Shown: positions 35,700 through 48,373, counted from the first letter of the stretch. The stretch: 64,000 bases of DNA from Welwitschia mirabilis (GCA_051453625.1 JBOZIK010000001.1:202068007-202132006); one strand, 5' to 3'. Numbers and translations are program-made. The notes: generated by a model from the letters alone, not told the origin.

Positions 35700-37140
35700 T
35701 GAATTCCTGATGTGTAGCATGCTCAGATGTAGGTGAAGAAGATTAAGAATGCTCAGGGTCTGTAGGAAAACAATGATTAAGTGATTTCATAATGGAGCAT
35801 GTTGTCTCATCTTCCTATACTCTAATTACCTCTGGAAGATCAACTATCACACCGTGCTTAATGCATAATATGCTATGGTTCACATTAGTTAGCTACTCCT
35901 TAGTATAATAAACTCTTCTCTCAATTGTAGATATACTCTACTCAAACGTGGCAATGCCTCAGTTTATTGTCTCTCTAATTCTCTAGGCCATATCTACTAG
36001 GAAAGCCTAAATATTCTTAATAGTGATACCCACCACAAGTCTTTATACCTAAAGTGCCTCTGTTTATCCTAGAATCTAAATGCCTATGTCCTATGGGTAA
36101 TGGGATAAATTTTGAAGATGCATGAGTCTCTACTTATCCACAAGCTTAGCTATACTAAAGTATCTAAACATAGCTGAGAGGAGATAAGGATATCCCATGC
36201 TTGTAACTATCAGGCCTCAATCATGCTCNNNNNNNNNNNNNNNNNNNNNNNNNNNNNNNNNNNNNNNNNNNNNNNNNNNNNNNNNNNNNNNNNNNNNNNN
36301 NNNNNNNNNNNNNNNNNNNNNNNNNNNNAACATAGCTGAGAGGAGATAAGGATATCCCATGTTTGTAACTATCAGGCCTCAATCATGCTCCTAAGTCTCC
36401 TCCAAATAAAGGTTGATAAATCCATTTACTTCCCCTATCTAAATACTACTAGCATCCAAATGTAAGCAACCATGGTATGACTATTATAAAACAAAGGGTT
36501 AATGTTATAGATTAACCCTCTATGAATAATTCGATAGGTAGGTGATAAATGTATTACTGAAACTTCTTGCCTATCACTAGTCAGATTAGCTAGTATGTCT
36601 AATGCTATGCTGTAAGTATGAAAATCCTCTATATCACTAGCTAAGTGAATATGTATACTCTTAATGCCATATAGATTAGTAATAATAGTAATGTGATTCA
36701 AGAGAATCTATATCTCATGATTGATAATGATAGTTATCATCATATCAACAAGTTAGTCATAGCATCAAAGCACTTCTCTATATGCATAGTGTCATAGAAC
36801 TCTCTAGTCTCTAAGACATAATATGTATCAAGTGCATTTATAATTCATTTGAGCTATAGATTTATTAGTCTTTTATCCACCTCTATCTCTAATTGACTCA
36901 TAAAATCACTAAAATGTCTCTCTACTTGAATGGATGCTATCTAAATGGAGAGAGACTGAGCCTAGTGAGGTGAAAGATGGACTAAATCTACTTGCTCAAA
37001 CTCTTGTGGTACAAATGGGCTTGCATCCTATTCTACTACCTTAGCCTCTCGTTCATTATATGTATGGCCTAATTAGTCATAAACAAAAAATGCACCACAT
37101 CAGATCAATTGAAAGTAGTCAAAATGTATATCGTGGAAGT
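35700..37140 (-). pseudogene. Extra ORF of element C (plant transposon protein-like), decayed
   Basis: Minus strand, between integrase and 3' LTR. An 88-codon open stretch (36435-36701) reads GIKSIHIHLASDIEDFHTYS and then LSPTYRIIHRGLIYNINP. This resembles, from memory, the plant 'putative transposon protein' domain found as an additional ORF in Tat-like gypsy elements, whose usual pattern is L.P..RILHHI....ILPR.GHR. Towards its C-terminus (35.75-35.85 kb) the translation is Ser/Pro-rich (PEHS.SSSPTSEHATHQEF). Stops elsewhere, and a 100-N gap lies inside. Function in elements is unknown. It could instead be an env-like ORF, but I see no clear membrane segment. Confidence 0.55.
36167..36390. 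other. Gap (100 N, 36229-36328) between near-identical 62-base ends
   Basis: 36167-36228 and 36329-36390 are the same 62 bases except one C/T difference. This is likely an unjoined overlap of contig ends, so the duplication is probably not real. Confidence 0.9.
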
Positions 37141-37149
37141 TGTAAACAA

Positions 37150-39385
37150 ACCCATAAATCAATTTTAATATATAAAAATTGTGACAATATTTCTTCCCTT
37201 TCCTTATCCCATATTGTCTAATTGTGTGAAGAAAAATGCAAAACACAAGAAAAATTTAAAATGTGTAAAACTCATGGACCCCATAAAAGGTCAAAATGAA
37301 AGTGCTCAAATAAAAAATCTAATTAGCAGAATCGTAGAGCTCATCATACTAGTTAATTTACCTAAAATAACTACTAAATTTTGATTTACAATTTTCAAGA
37401 AATTAAGGTTTAAAGTTTAAAGTATAATTCTACCTCCTAAAATGTACAATATGAGATATCTCATAAAATAAGCAGTGAAAATAATATCCATAAGTACCAA
37501 ATCAAAGAGTACAAAAAATGAGCAATATACATGAAAACTACATGCTGAAAGGCTACAAATAGAAGAAAAATTAAAAATAACAAGGAAAAAAATAACATAT
37601 CTCATTTTGATAGATTCTTTTAAAACTTGCAATTTGGGATGCTAAAATTGTGGGGGTAAGTTCCACAATGTTACCAAATACTAGCGTGATTATCATGTCT
37701 TAAAGAAATAGATAAAAACAATTAAAAAAAAGAAGAAAAATGGAGGAAAAAAATTGTAGTCATAGTTTTATCACATTGCCGTTTAGTTACATCATCTAGA
37801 TGACAACTCTAAAATGAATCTCAAAAAAATCTTAGCTGCATCCTCCATGTCAATTGGATAATCTGAGAAATGATGAAACTTTAAAAAACTTTTGAAAAAT
37901 AAAATTTCCAACTAAACAAGTTAGGCTCAAATATCAAGTGTGAAGGTATTAGATTTTACCAAAAAACCGAAAAAATAGGGAATGATGAAGAATTATAATA
38001 AATAAGGATATAGAATAAGGAAGACTCAAAAAATTTAAAAGATAAGATGATGAAAATGCTAAGTATAATGAATCTTGACAGAAAAACTAAAGAAATTAGC
38101 TTGAACTAAAAAATAATCATAAAAATTATGTAGAACTCCAAAAGACTCAAAGGAATCTCATAAAAAATGTAAAGAAAATCATGTAAGAAGACAAGAAGAG
38201 CATTTAGTCAAAATGCTAAAAGAAAATTAATAAAATAACACAAGTGAAAATGAAAATGATAACAAAAAAACTACTAAATGATAAGGTCCTAAAAATGATG
38301 ATGAAATAACATAGAAATAAATTTAAAACAATAAATTAAAAAACCATAAAAATATAGAACTAAAATGGACACTAGAACCATGAATAAGATAGCATAACTA
38401 TTCTAAACTCTATCCTAGCAGATCCCCTCAGAAGACATTATAAAGTTACCTGAATAAAGATGTATGATAAAATATATTAACTCCATAAAGTTCCACTAAA
38501 AAACTAGTAATTATGACAATACCAAAGATCAAGTTCTTAAAACAATTGATGATAAGACCAAAAACTACTCAGAAATAAACTTACTTTCTCACACTCTAAA
38601 ACATACTTGAATCTTCAAAAGTAAAATGATCAAGTGAAAATACTAAGAGTCTAGAAAATAAGCAATGTCTCTGATGATATCAAGAACATCATTGATTCCA
38701 TAGCCTCAAAGTTTCATTTCTAATTTCCATAATAAGGGGAGTGCAATCATGGTTAGGGAAGTAAGGACCTATGAAGCATGATCAACTAACCTTTTAGTGA
38801 AGTTCCCATAGCTATCAATACTACTAAAGATCCCTTTTAAAAAAATTTACCCTAGTGTGATAGGAAATTTATGTGACCATATATGTTAGCATAGATATAA
38901 TATATTGTGGTCAGTATTATTTATTTATTTTTTATTTACACAAATAATTCCCACATGATCATACACTAAAAAAGATGAAGGTTAATACGTGAGATGAAAG
39001 ATAAAAAAGAATACACCTAAATAACCAAAGATATCACAATATTAAAAAAAGGAAAGAGAACTAAGGCATCTTCCTTTAAAGTGAATTTAATAAACATGTG
39101 AATGTTTTAAAATTGGATTAATCTAATCTTATCACTATAAAATACTCAAGTACAAATACTAACCATGAAAACTTCATAAAGAAAAGACATAAGTTAAGTC
39201 ATAGATGATTAAGTAACATCATAACATTCATCAAAGGAATAGGCTAAGAGAGAATTCAGATAATGATAGAAAGGAAGTCTTTTTCATCAAGAGGAATCTC
39301 CAAACAATTGCTTCTATCATGTTCAAGATTGCATTAAATGGTTTTTCATATATTTTCAGCCTTTATCTGTTGACTTTCTAAATCT
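37150..39385. other. Post-pol non-coding region of element C
   Basis: A-rich on the plus strand, with no readable domain. It contains the palindromic ATCATCTAGATGAC at 37791-37804, one of a set found in this element. Confidence 0.4.
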
Positions 39386-39389
39386 TCTT

Positions 39390-40330
39390 AGTGTCTAAGT
39401 TGAAAATATCAATAGAACCATTAGAATGAAGTTTATCTATAAGATAAGGACCTAACCATTTAGAGGTTAACTTGTTATGTAAAAGATGTACTTTAGTATT
39501 ATATAAAAGAACAATTTGACTAGGTTCAAAATTTTTATGAAGTAACTTTCTATCATGTTTGAACTTAGCTTGGGCTTTGTGAATGGATTAACAATGTATA
39601 ATATAAGTATGTTATTCATCTAAGTGATTAAGTGGGACTATTCTATTTTTATGATTTTCATAAAGGTCTGTAATAACTAAGATGATTATATTAAGTAGTA
39701 TGGTAAGCCCAAAGAACATCATTAAGCTTATAAGCTTAAGATTTCTTTTATGAATAGAGACAAGTCTTTAAAGCATTTTATTTATTTCTCTATTTACATT
39801 TTCATCTTGACCATTGATTTGTGGATGATAAGTACAAGCTACTCTATGTTTAATTCTAATGAATAAAAGAAGTTTTTTATAAAATTAATTAATAAATTGA
39901 GTTTCTTAATCACTAATAATAATTTTAAAGAAATCAAAACATTAAAAAATATGAGTTCTAACAAAATTACAAATAATTCAGGCATCATTCATAAAAGTAG
40001 AAATAGCTTTAACCCATTTAATAACATAATCAACAACTACTAAAATGTAGTTCTTATTATTATAAGGTGGTTTAATCAGGTATGTAAAATTACTTTCCAA
40101 ATAATTAAAAGGTTCACATTTAAGAATAGGTTTCAGGAGCATATCATAAGAATAAATAAGTCTACCATAATTTTGACAAGTATTACACCTTTTAGCAAAA
40201 TTAAAAGAGTTCTAAAAAAAAACTAGGCCAATAAAACTAGAGTGAAGAATTTTTATTATTATTTTTTATCCAGTAAAATGACTTCCAAAAGCATCATTAT
40301 AGAAAAGATGAAGGATATCTAATTTTTTCC
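39390..40330 (-). pseudogene. Ty3/gypsy integrase remnant (element C)
   Basis: Minus strand. RCNTCQNYGRLIYSYDMLLK gives the Cys pair of the zinc domain (usual CDRCQR.G..SRRNEMP). VVVDYVIKWVKAISTFMND (about 39990-40055) matches ILVAVDYVSKWVEA..T.TND. YHPQINGQDENVNREI (39781-39840) matches YHPQTSGQVEVSNREI. The C-terminal domain is well kept and stop-free: AKFKHDRKLLHKNFEPSQIV, then KWLGPYLIDKLHSNGSIDI (usual SRWSGPFTVKEVFPHGAVEI). This is the best-preserved protein segment in the element. Confidence 0.92.
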
Positions 40331-40651
40331 ATTTAGCACACATTTTTTCATGATTTTTTTTTTGCACCTATGATAAGTATGTGGCTCTATCCATTTATAA
40401 TTACCTATTCTATGGATAAAATATTTTATTTGATTATGACTTCAATATCATGGTGTTTTCATGACAACAAGATAATTAACTATGTTAGCATACTAAGAAA
40501 CAGGATGAGTAGAAATATGACAAAAAGTTTTTTATCCAAAAAAGAATTATCAATCATAAGATCATTAAGAAAAGAAGAAAGATGTAACAAATGATCTACT
40601 ATACTATTATGTTTTTCTAGTTTATTAATGATGGTAAGATTGAATTCTTAC

Positions 40652-40661
40652 NNNNNNNNNN
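40652..40661. other. Short assembly gap (10 N)
   Basis: Run of 10 N between RNase H and integrase of element C. Confidence 0.99.
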
Positions 40662-40950
40662 TAATGAATCTATCACTAGAATCTTTCTTAATCAGGAGGT
40701 ATCTAATAGCTTCATGGTCAGTATAAACATTCATATGGAAGCCTAAAAGATAGTATCTAAGAGTATTAAGGTAAATGATTACGGATAGCATTTATTTCTC
40801 AGTAGTAGTGTAATTCGATTAAACTTTAGAGAAAATTTTACTATGATAAGATATACCTTTATAATCATTTTCATACTTTTTTAAAGAACCCCGTCCCATA
40901 GCAATATTGCTAGCATTACACATTAATTAGAAATCTTTATTATAATTAGG
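40662..40950 (-). pseudogene. Ty3/gypsy RNase H remnant (element C)
   Basis: Minus strand. LMCNASNIAMGRGSLKKYEN (usual LMCDASNYAVGAVLGQR; the catalytic Asp has become Asn), GISYHSKIFSKV (usual VIYYASKTLN), SNYTTTEK, LNTLRYYLLGFHMNVYTDHE and AIRYLLIKKDSSDRFI (usual KFRSYLLG..VYTDHAALKYLL.KKDAKPRLI). Only two clear stops in about 95 codons. Confidence 0.92.
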
Positions 40951-41760
40951 TCCTATTACAATAGGTGCGAAAGAGATTTTATCTTTAAGCATTTTAAAAA
41001 CAAGCTAACGAGATTCACTCCAGTTAAATTTAGCTTATTTTTCAAGTGATAAGTAAAGGGATTTATAAATTTTAGTATAATCTTGAATAAAACTATGATA
41101 AAAATCATAATGACTAAGGAAAAATTGAACTTGATTTACATTTATTGGAGGAGTTAGGTTTTTAATGATACTTACTTTTTTAGGATCCATCCTAATTCCT
41201 TTACTAGAAATGTGATCTAAAATAATTTCATTATCAACTAGAAATAAACTTTTCTTCCAACCCAAATGTAGGTACTCTCAGTGCATCTATTAAGAACTTT
41301 CTCTAACCTTTTTAAGATTTGTTCAAAGTCTTCATCATAGATTTAGAAGTCATTCATAAAAGTTTTAATTGAATCCTCTAACATATTAGAAAATATATCC
41401 ATCATTTCACATTAAAAAGTACCAAAAGTATTACAAAGTCCAAAAAACATGTGTCTAAAGGCAAATGTTCTAAAAGGTGAAGTGAAAGTTGTTTTAGCTT
41501 AATCCTTACTAGCTATACAAACCTGATTGTAATGACTATACCCATAAGGTAAGTAACAAAAGGAATTCCTTGGATTCTATCACATTTTTTATCACGAAAA
41601 GATAAAGGGCAATGATCCTTCTTTATTACTTCATTTAGCCTTCTAAAATTAATATGCATTCTTCACTTTGCTCATTTCTTAGGTACTACTGTCAAAGGAA
41701 TAACCCTCTCATTATCAAATATGGTATAAATAATTTTAGCATCCATTAATTTAATGATTT
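40951..41760 (-). pseudogene. Ty3/gypsy reverse transcriptase remnant (element C)
   Basis: Minus strand. LNEVIKKDHCPLSF, then YLPYGYSHYNQV (usual FLDGYSGYNQI), KTTFTSPFRTFAFRHMFFGL and CNTFGTF (usual KTTFTCPYGTFAYRRMPFGLCNAPATF). Catalytic box SIKTFMNDF (FMDD to FMND). A 76-codon open stretch (41035-41265) with EIILDHISSKGIRMDPKKVS and FFLSHYDFYHSFIQDYTKI (usual SFLGHAGFYRRFIKDFSKI). One frameshift near 41.28 kb. Decayed but easily recognised. Confidence 0.93.
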
Positions 41761-42323
41761 CATCATATATGATTTATTTAGGTGCTAGATTAAGTCTATG
41801 TTAGGGTTACCTAACAAGTTTTGCATTATCCTTAAGGTCTATTTTATATTAAACAATGAAAGTAGGAATGGCTATTAAGTCTTTGTAGGTCCAAGTAAAC
41901 ACATTAATCTTAGAATTCAAAAGTGACATTAAAATTGATTCTTCTTAAGAGAAAAGATTCTAATTTATTATCAATGATCTATTATGATCATCATGTAGAA
42001 AGATATATTTTAGTCCACTGAGTAAAGGTACCAAATTTAAATTTAGATTTTTAGTTTCTATTAATTTTTTATCTAAGTTAATTATCATCTTAGATCATCA
42101 TCTAGATGATAGGGATGGATTATCCCCCTTAAAATATAAAATCTAAATTATTTTTAAATGTTTTACTTCTTCATAGATTGTAGGTTTTGTTTCTTTACTC
42201 TCTTGATCAAAACAATTAGTTCCTAAATGCTCATTGCTAAGTTGATCATCATTGAAACCTTTTAATTTTTTTAACTTCAAGTGGATCATCAAATAAGATA
42301 GGCTTATGAAGTATTAATTATCT

Positions 42324-42790
42324 CTATTTAAGTGGACAATGTTGTATAAATAGTGTTGGCTTAATTTCTACTTCAACATTTAACTCATCACCTAAGTATT
42401 TTTTAGCAGCATTAAAAACTCTAATGGTAACCTTTTTATTTTCTAAATGACATTTCATCATTTCAGTTCTTGTATTAATAATATAATGAACTATTATATA
42501 AAATGCTCTACCTTGAAGTAGTGGATAATCTCCATTAGTCTTAACTTCAATCCTAGCCACATCTATTGGATAGAAGGCTTTCTTAATTTGAATCATCAAA
42601 TATTTTATTACTTCTAAAGATTGTTTTTACTGACATATTTACCAATTCTAAGACAATATGCATAGGTTCAATTATACTTTCCAAACCAAGTCATTAAAAA
42701 ATGTATAAAAACATAATATTAACACTTGATTCTATATTAATTAAGGCTTTCTTTATTCTTTTATTTCTTTTTAATATAACACTAATTATT
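42324..42790 (-). pseudogene. Ty3/gypsy protease remnant (element C)
   Basis: Minus strand, upstream of RT. ALINIESSVNIMFLYIF aligns with ALCDLGASVNLMPYSIF, so the active-site Asp is lost. LVNMSVKTIF is the ADRS.KYPRG region. The 91-codon open stretch (42324-42599) carries YPLLQGRAFYIIVHYIINTR (usual PIILGRPFLATANAIIDV) and KVTIRVFNAAKKY (usual EVTFNVFNALK). Gag lies directly upstream. Confidence 0.85.
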
Positions 42791-42999
42791 ACTGCCCCCA
42801 GATCCTCAAATTTTGGATAATTTTGTAAAACTAAGTTAGTTATAGATTGAACTAGGAAGAATTTACTAAGAATGGTTCATTTTTTTCCTTCCTAGTTAGG
42901 TCTTTTCACAACTTATAACATTTATAATTTTCTTGCAAGAGTTTTTAAAATGCTAAATTTATGCTTATATCTTGCATTAAGGCTTTAATATGATCATCA

Positions 43000-44620
43000 A
43001 GGTAGGATTGGTATTTAATCTATTATGCCAAGGGGTAGCAAGCTTCTTACCTTTATATTGAGAATAATGTTTCTTATTAAGCTTATCACTTAAAGTAGAA
43101 GAAAAGGCATGATTTTATAAGATTTCAATATCCTCTTCTTCTTTATCATTCTTATCATTTTTGGAAGTTTAAGCCTCATGAGTAGAAGGTGTTGTTTCAT
43201 TTTCACTTCTTATCACAACATTACAATCTTTTCTTACTTTATTAGAGTTTGATAAAGGTTGCATTGCAAGTGATCCTTGTGGTCTTTGATTTGCAAGCAT
43301 AGTTTGTTGAAGAACATTTACTAGATTTTCAATGTTTAAGTTTGTCTTCTCTTGCAATTTTCTTAATTCATCAATAGAATTTCTAAGTGGATCATTTTGA
43401 TTTTGAGAATTTGATGTAGTTGCTTGATAATTTGAGCTACTTTATTGGAAATTTGAGTTATTTATTTAAAAGCTAGTATTCTCAAATCTCTTTCTAAATG
43501 GTTGAAAATTTGGATGATCTGCTTAAAAGTACTTGAATTTGTTCTCAAAATATTAGAAGTTATATTGTTAATTCATCCTAGGTTGAAATTCATTTTAATT
43601 TTAATTTTGATTTCTAAATTTGCAGATTTTTTGTTGAATGCACATATCTCTTCATAATTTTTTTTAATAAGTTAGTAATAAAGGCTAGTCTTTAGTTACA
43701 CGATAGTTGTCTTCATACAAATTAAAAATTGAAACCACATTATTTTTAGTTATCACTTTTACATCTAAAATCATTTGAGTGTACTTTTTTAATGTTGTTG
43801 TAAAATCCTTAATGACATTTGTTAGTTCTTTTTTTATTTTTGCTTCCACTTTTTCTTGTTTCACTTCTTTAAGATCTTTTATGATTTGACCTATAGTATA
43901 ATTTTCTTTAGGTATTGGTTTAGGGGATTTTTAACTTACTTTTACTAGTTCTTCCAATAATTTCCATGCATTTTTTAATGTGAGGTTTATTAAATTTCCA
44001 TCACATGAAAAATCTACCAGTTGTTTAGTTTGACTATTAAGTACACTATAGAAATAATTCACTAATTTTTCTTGAGTGAATACATCTCTAAGATTAGAAT
44101 GAAAAATTATTTATAAGTAAAGGCATTATCTTCATTAGGTTATTGTTGAAAATTTATTACCTCTCTCTTTTTTCTCTTATTATTATTTCACTCATAAATC
44201 TTTTTATAAGGATTCTGAACTGGGTTCCATGTTTTTAAGCTTTTATGAGGAATAGGTCCTAATCATAATTTCTTTTCCTTTTAAATTAATAAAAAAGATA
44301 ACCATGTAAGTACAATTACTAAGTCCTTTTCTACCATTTTCAAAAGTAAGCACTAATTATTCATTTAGATTTCTTAACTCAACATCATTACTAAAAGGTA
44401 GGCCAAAAGGATTTTAGATTTCATGCTTTTTATTTGCAATTAGTTCTTTAAGAGTGACTTTAGCATTTGGAGCTATGGGGGTAGAAGAGCTTTCAATCAT
44501 GAAAATAGTATTAAGTGAAGCTACTTATTTCTATTTTTTGTATATAATTTAACATTATAATAAAATGATTTTCTTCTAAAATTTCTTTTGAAAAATTTTC
44601 TTTGAAAAAATCAAATTTAA
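43000..44620 (-). pseudogene. Ty3/gypsy gag remnant (element C)
   Basis: Minus strand. FYSVLNSQTKQLVDFSCDGN, LINLTLKNAWKLLEELVK (about 43.95-44.07 kb) matches FYNGLNSQTRQTIDAAAGGSLM.KTPEEAWELIEE. The C-terminal part (43169-43357, open) has LVNVLQQTMLANQRPQGSLA and SNKVRKDCNVVIRSENE, the counterpart of RPQGSLPSQPEVNPK..CKAVTLRSGKE typical of Athila/Tat gag. Strongly AT-shifted. Confidence 0.87.
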
Positions 44621-45170
44621 AAATAATAAATGTAGAAAAATGTTTTTACTCAATTCTTAAAATATTTTATGTCCTTGGGGTATGTATACCTAGGTTTATT
44701 TTGTAGTTGATCAAACCTTCTCATATGTTTTCTTCAATTAATAACCACTCTTTTTGATATTTCATCTTTTTACCTAAGTTTATTATTTCTCAGCATGTTT
44801 AATTTTGTTTTTATAAATGTCATCTCTATAATCATCTAGATGATGTACTTGGATGACAGAAGATACAAAAAACTCAAAAATGAAAAATACAAAATACAAA
44901 ATCACAAAATAACATAGAATGAAAACTAACAATCATCCTCTAAGTCACCTGGATAATAGAGGGGATGATAAGAAAATCCTAGTTCTTATGAAAATGAAAA
45001 TCCCTAAGTTTATCAGGCTATTATTCCTGCATGTCATCTAAATAACAAAGGGAATGAAGAATGTAAATTGAAAAATGCAAAGACAAAAACCTAAGTTTCC
45101 ATTATAAAGATACAACACTATTGTAAACATATACTTAAATCAAAATCCAAACTACTTATTTGAGTAATGA
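44621..45170. other. 5' leader of element C; no PBS recognised
   Basis: Between gag and the gap at the inner LTR edge. Contains the exact palindrome ATCATCTAGATGAT at about 44831-44844 and related motifs near 44942 and 45031. The primer site is probably in the gap or too decayed. Confidence 0.4.
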
Positions 45171-45264
45171 NNNNNNNNNNNNNNNNNNNNNNNNNNNNNN
45201 NNNNNNNNNNNNNNNNNNNNNNNNNNNNNNNNNNNNNNNNNNNNNNNNNNNNNNNNNNNNNNNN
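45171..45264. other. Assembly gap (94 N)
   Basis: Run of 94 N at the inner edge of the 5' LTR of element C, next to a long (TA)n run that probably broke the assembly. Confidence 0.99.
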
Positions 45265-45269
45265 AAATT

Positions 45270-45320
<51 letters not shown>

Positions 45321-46628
45321 ATAACACGACACATTAATATAAATAGGAGTAATCCAAATGTCATAATTTCATCAAAGGCATAAGTGAGAAGAAAAAGAAT
45401 TGATTTAAGAAAGAAATACTTATATAATCTCTAAGTAAAATAAAATAACAATACAAAGTAATGATGCAAATAATATACTATGCAAATGAAATTCAAGTTC
45501 TATTCTAAATGTAACATCTATTTGATTACCAAATAAACCTATTATGGAGACTAGCCCTGTATAATCTAGATCAATCAAGGAAATCTATCACCAGACTAAG
45601 ACTAACCCAAGCTATTAAGTGTGTCAAACAAAATATGAAAACCATGTAAAGTTAATCAAGAAAATGAAACAACCTTAATAAAGATTACCCTTTTAAAGAA
45701 AAGTCATAACCAGACCATGACTAGCCTAAGCTATTAAGTACATCAAATAGAATATGAAAATCATGCAAAGTTAATTTAGAAAATGAAATGCAATGCATTT
45801 AAACTAATAATTTTGACTTTAACAAAGGTTTTTCTCATGATCTATATCATAGATGAAGCTATCATAGAATCATAAGCAATATAAGACATAAGGGAGATGC
45901 ATATAATAAATGATATAAAAAGAAAAATAAATTTTTAATTAACTCAAGCCAACATCCATGTTATAAAGTAGTAACATCTTAATGAAGGATACACATCCCA
46001 ACACCAAGGAAGACATCTCTTTGCAACAACAAGGGATGAATTTCCTATCCTTCAATCTTCTGTTATGAAAATTTCTAATGCTAGAGAAGATAAAATCAGA
46101 GTTAAGGATGATAGAGGTATTTATTACACATACAAACTATAAATACAATAAATACTAACAGACATAGTAAAACCCTAATATACATGTAAGAAGGTGCCAA
46201 ACATATGGTAAACGTTTAGTGAAGTTTAATGAAATGTTATTTTTAGGTGTCATCTTACTAGTCATCCGGATGTCAGAGGAGATGATATAATATCATAAAG
46301 AGTCCACATCATCTATTAGATTAGTCTAATAAGCATCCTAATTAGCATATGTTCTTTCTATTATTCGTATGATTATCTAGATAATAAGGTGGATGATGGG
46401 CTTTGTAAAGATGTTTCTTACGTTAGATTAGCCTCTTTGNNNNNNNNNNNNNNNNNNNNNNNNNNNNNNNNNNNNNNNNNNNNNNNNNNNNNNNNNNNNN
46501 NNNNNNNNNNNNNNNNNNNNNNNNNNTTTTCCTTAGCTCTCCATTATCATTGAAACTTAGCATAAACTTGTCTAATATCCTATAAAACTACTCAAAATAC
46601 CCTATCAAATACATACAATGTGGTAGCA
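45265..46628 (-). repeat. 5' LTR of element C
   Basis: Partner of 33760-35158, including the tandem doubling. The outer end is CA at 46627-46628 (minus-strand TGCTAC). It contains (TA)n at about 45277-45316 and an 87-N gap (46440-46526). The next bases, TAACA, would be one side of the target duplication. The matching left side was not located because that LTR end is unclear. Confidence 0.87.
46440..46526. other. Assembly gap (87 N)
   Basis: Run of 87 N inside the 5' LTR of element C. Confidence 0.99.
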
Positions 46629-47410
46629 TAACAATTTTTTTTGGACTTACTTTAGAATCTTGAGTGAAAGAACTCATGATTCTGATAGTGATTCACATTC
46701 TCTACCTAGGCAATGATGAAATATTAGTTCTCTTAATTTAGATGATACAAGTAGCTTAAAAGTAAATTATCAAGTATTCAATATTAATAGAGAGGAACTT
46801 AAGAAATTAAAATGTAAAAATGGATAATGAATTCTACTAATTAAAACTCTTAATCAAATATAATTTACCTTTGACACAATGTTCATTTAGCTTTTATGAA
46901 AACATATTAACCAAATGATTTTCTTATTAACATAAGCATCATGCATGCTACTATCATTTCATTTAACAAAAAGAAATAGATTATGTATGTAAAAACTGAG
47001 TACCACTACTCTTTTTGAAACTTTGTATAAAGTGAATTATGTGAAACTATTAATAAATAAGAAAAAACAAAAAAAATAAGAAGGAGGAAAAAATATAAAA
47101 TAGTTTATTGAAATGCAATAATATATTATCACAATCACCTATAGAGTAATATCTCTAAGTAAATTAGAACTAGAATAAAATTCAATTGTAGATGTATCAC
47201 CTTGAATTACCAATGTAATAACTTATCATATATGAATTAATGTATAGTAAGCACCAATTATCATTATTAATTTACATAATCTCGATAAGTGATAAACTTG
47301 AATACTCCTTCAAAATCTTATACCACTCATTGCATAAGTATCATGACCTATTACATATCTAATAAAATCTTGAGTATTGTCTATAACTGACAAGACTATA
47401 AATTAACTAA
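46629..47410. other. No gene or element recognised
   Basis: AT-rich flank of element C. No readable domain on either strand. Confidence 0.3.
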
Positions 47411-48004
47411 AAATGCTATAAAAGAGAGAATTATTTTTATCACAAGACCTATAAAAAGGTAAATTTACATAAAAATATGCTAAATAAAGAATAAAAATTG
47501 CATAACCATGTGGATAGGATTAATCATTAATAATTCATATGAAGTTTTATTTTTAGGCTTATAACTAAAATGAAAGATTTTCCTTTACATCAAAATAAAT
47601 TTCTTGTTAAGAATGATTATTTCTAAGAAATGGTATTTAAATAACTTCTATACTATTAATAGTGTTTACCAACAATTGGAATAAACATAGATAAAGGAAT
47701 AAGGAAAATCATGATTAGATTTTTGCATCACCTATTTCTAACTAATATGTTAACTTAATATTAACCTAATGAATGGTAATATTATGAGAATTAAATAATA
47801 ACATGCAATTACATGTTAAGAATACAAGATTTTTTTTGAATAACTAAACTTATATTACATTCACATTTATGAAAACAAAGAAATAAAATATTATCCTATA
47901 ACAATAGTAGGTATAGCATGTTGGAAGTCACTTTATATCCTTTCTTCGTGTTCTTCTCCTTAAAAACTCTTTCAAGATCTACTATTAGAGCTAAAAAGAT
48001 CCCT
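47411..48004. repeat. Long direct repeat, copy 1 (about 594 bp)
   Basis: Same orientation as 48374-48966 and similar throughout, from AAATGCTAT.AAAGAGA to GAGCTAAAAAGATCCCT. The two are separated by about 370 bp. No TG/CA ends, TATA box or coding motif was found. Confidence 0.9.
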
Positions 48005-48373
48005 AAAAGAATATGATAGTGTATCTTAAAAATAACTTAAGCATGTTTTAACCAGTAAGGACTTTCCTTTATAGTTTATTACATTAGTCATGCAACAAAA
48101 ATAATTAATAAAATTTAGTCTAAGAAAAAATCAAAATAAATCTAATTCCATTATTAAATAAAAAATAGAGGGATTTTTTAAAAGAAAAAGAGAATTTAAT
48201 GTGACCATCCTTATTACCCTTACATCTTTCTCTTGACTTGATAATGAAATCTAAGTAGATCCTACCACTATGCCTCTGGCCTTTACCTAATTTACCCTTG
48301 ATTACTAAGGTATACATGGGAATCTAAACCTCAAGTGTTTAGGATGTTTTCTCTTAATAGAGATACAACTTTT
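48005..48373. other. Spacer between the direct repeats
   Basis: A 65-codon minus-strand frame (48120-48317) starts in a Lys/Arg/Gly-rich stretch (KGKLGKGQRHSGRIYLDF). I recognise no family. Confidence 0.3.

Larger units (their letters stand above)
33760..46628 (-). mobile_element. Ty3/gypsy element C with both LTRs and an extra post-pol ORF
   Basis: On the minus strand: 5' LTR (46.63-45.27 kb), gag, protease, RT, RNase H, integrase, a 4.2-kb post-pol region with an extra ORF remnant, then the 3' LTR (35.16-33.76 kb). It is about 12.9 kb long including gaps. The LTRs have clearly diverged by many substitutions, indels and a partly deleted repeat unit, so the insertion is old. Athila/Tat-like by gag, protease and integrase motifs. 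Confidence 0.85.

Noticed and set aside
45118-45364. Tyr-Ile repeat frames
   Set aside because: (TA)n run plus an N gap.
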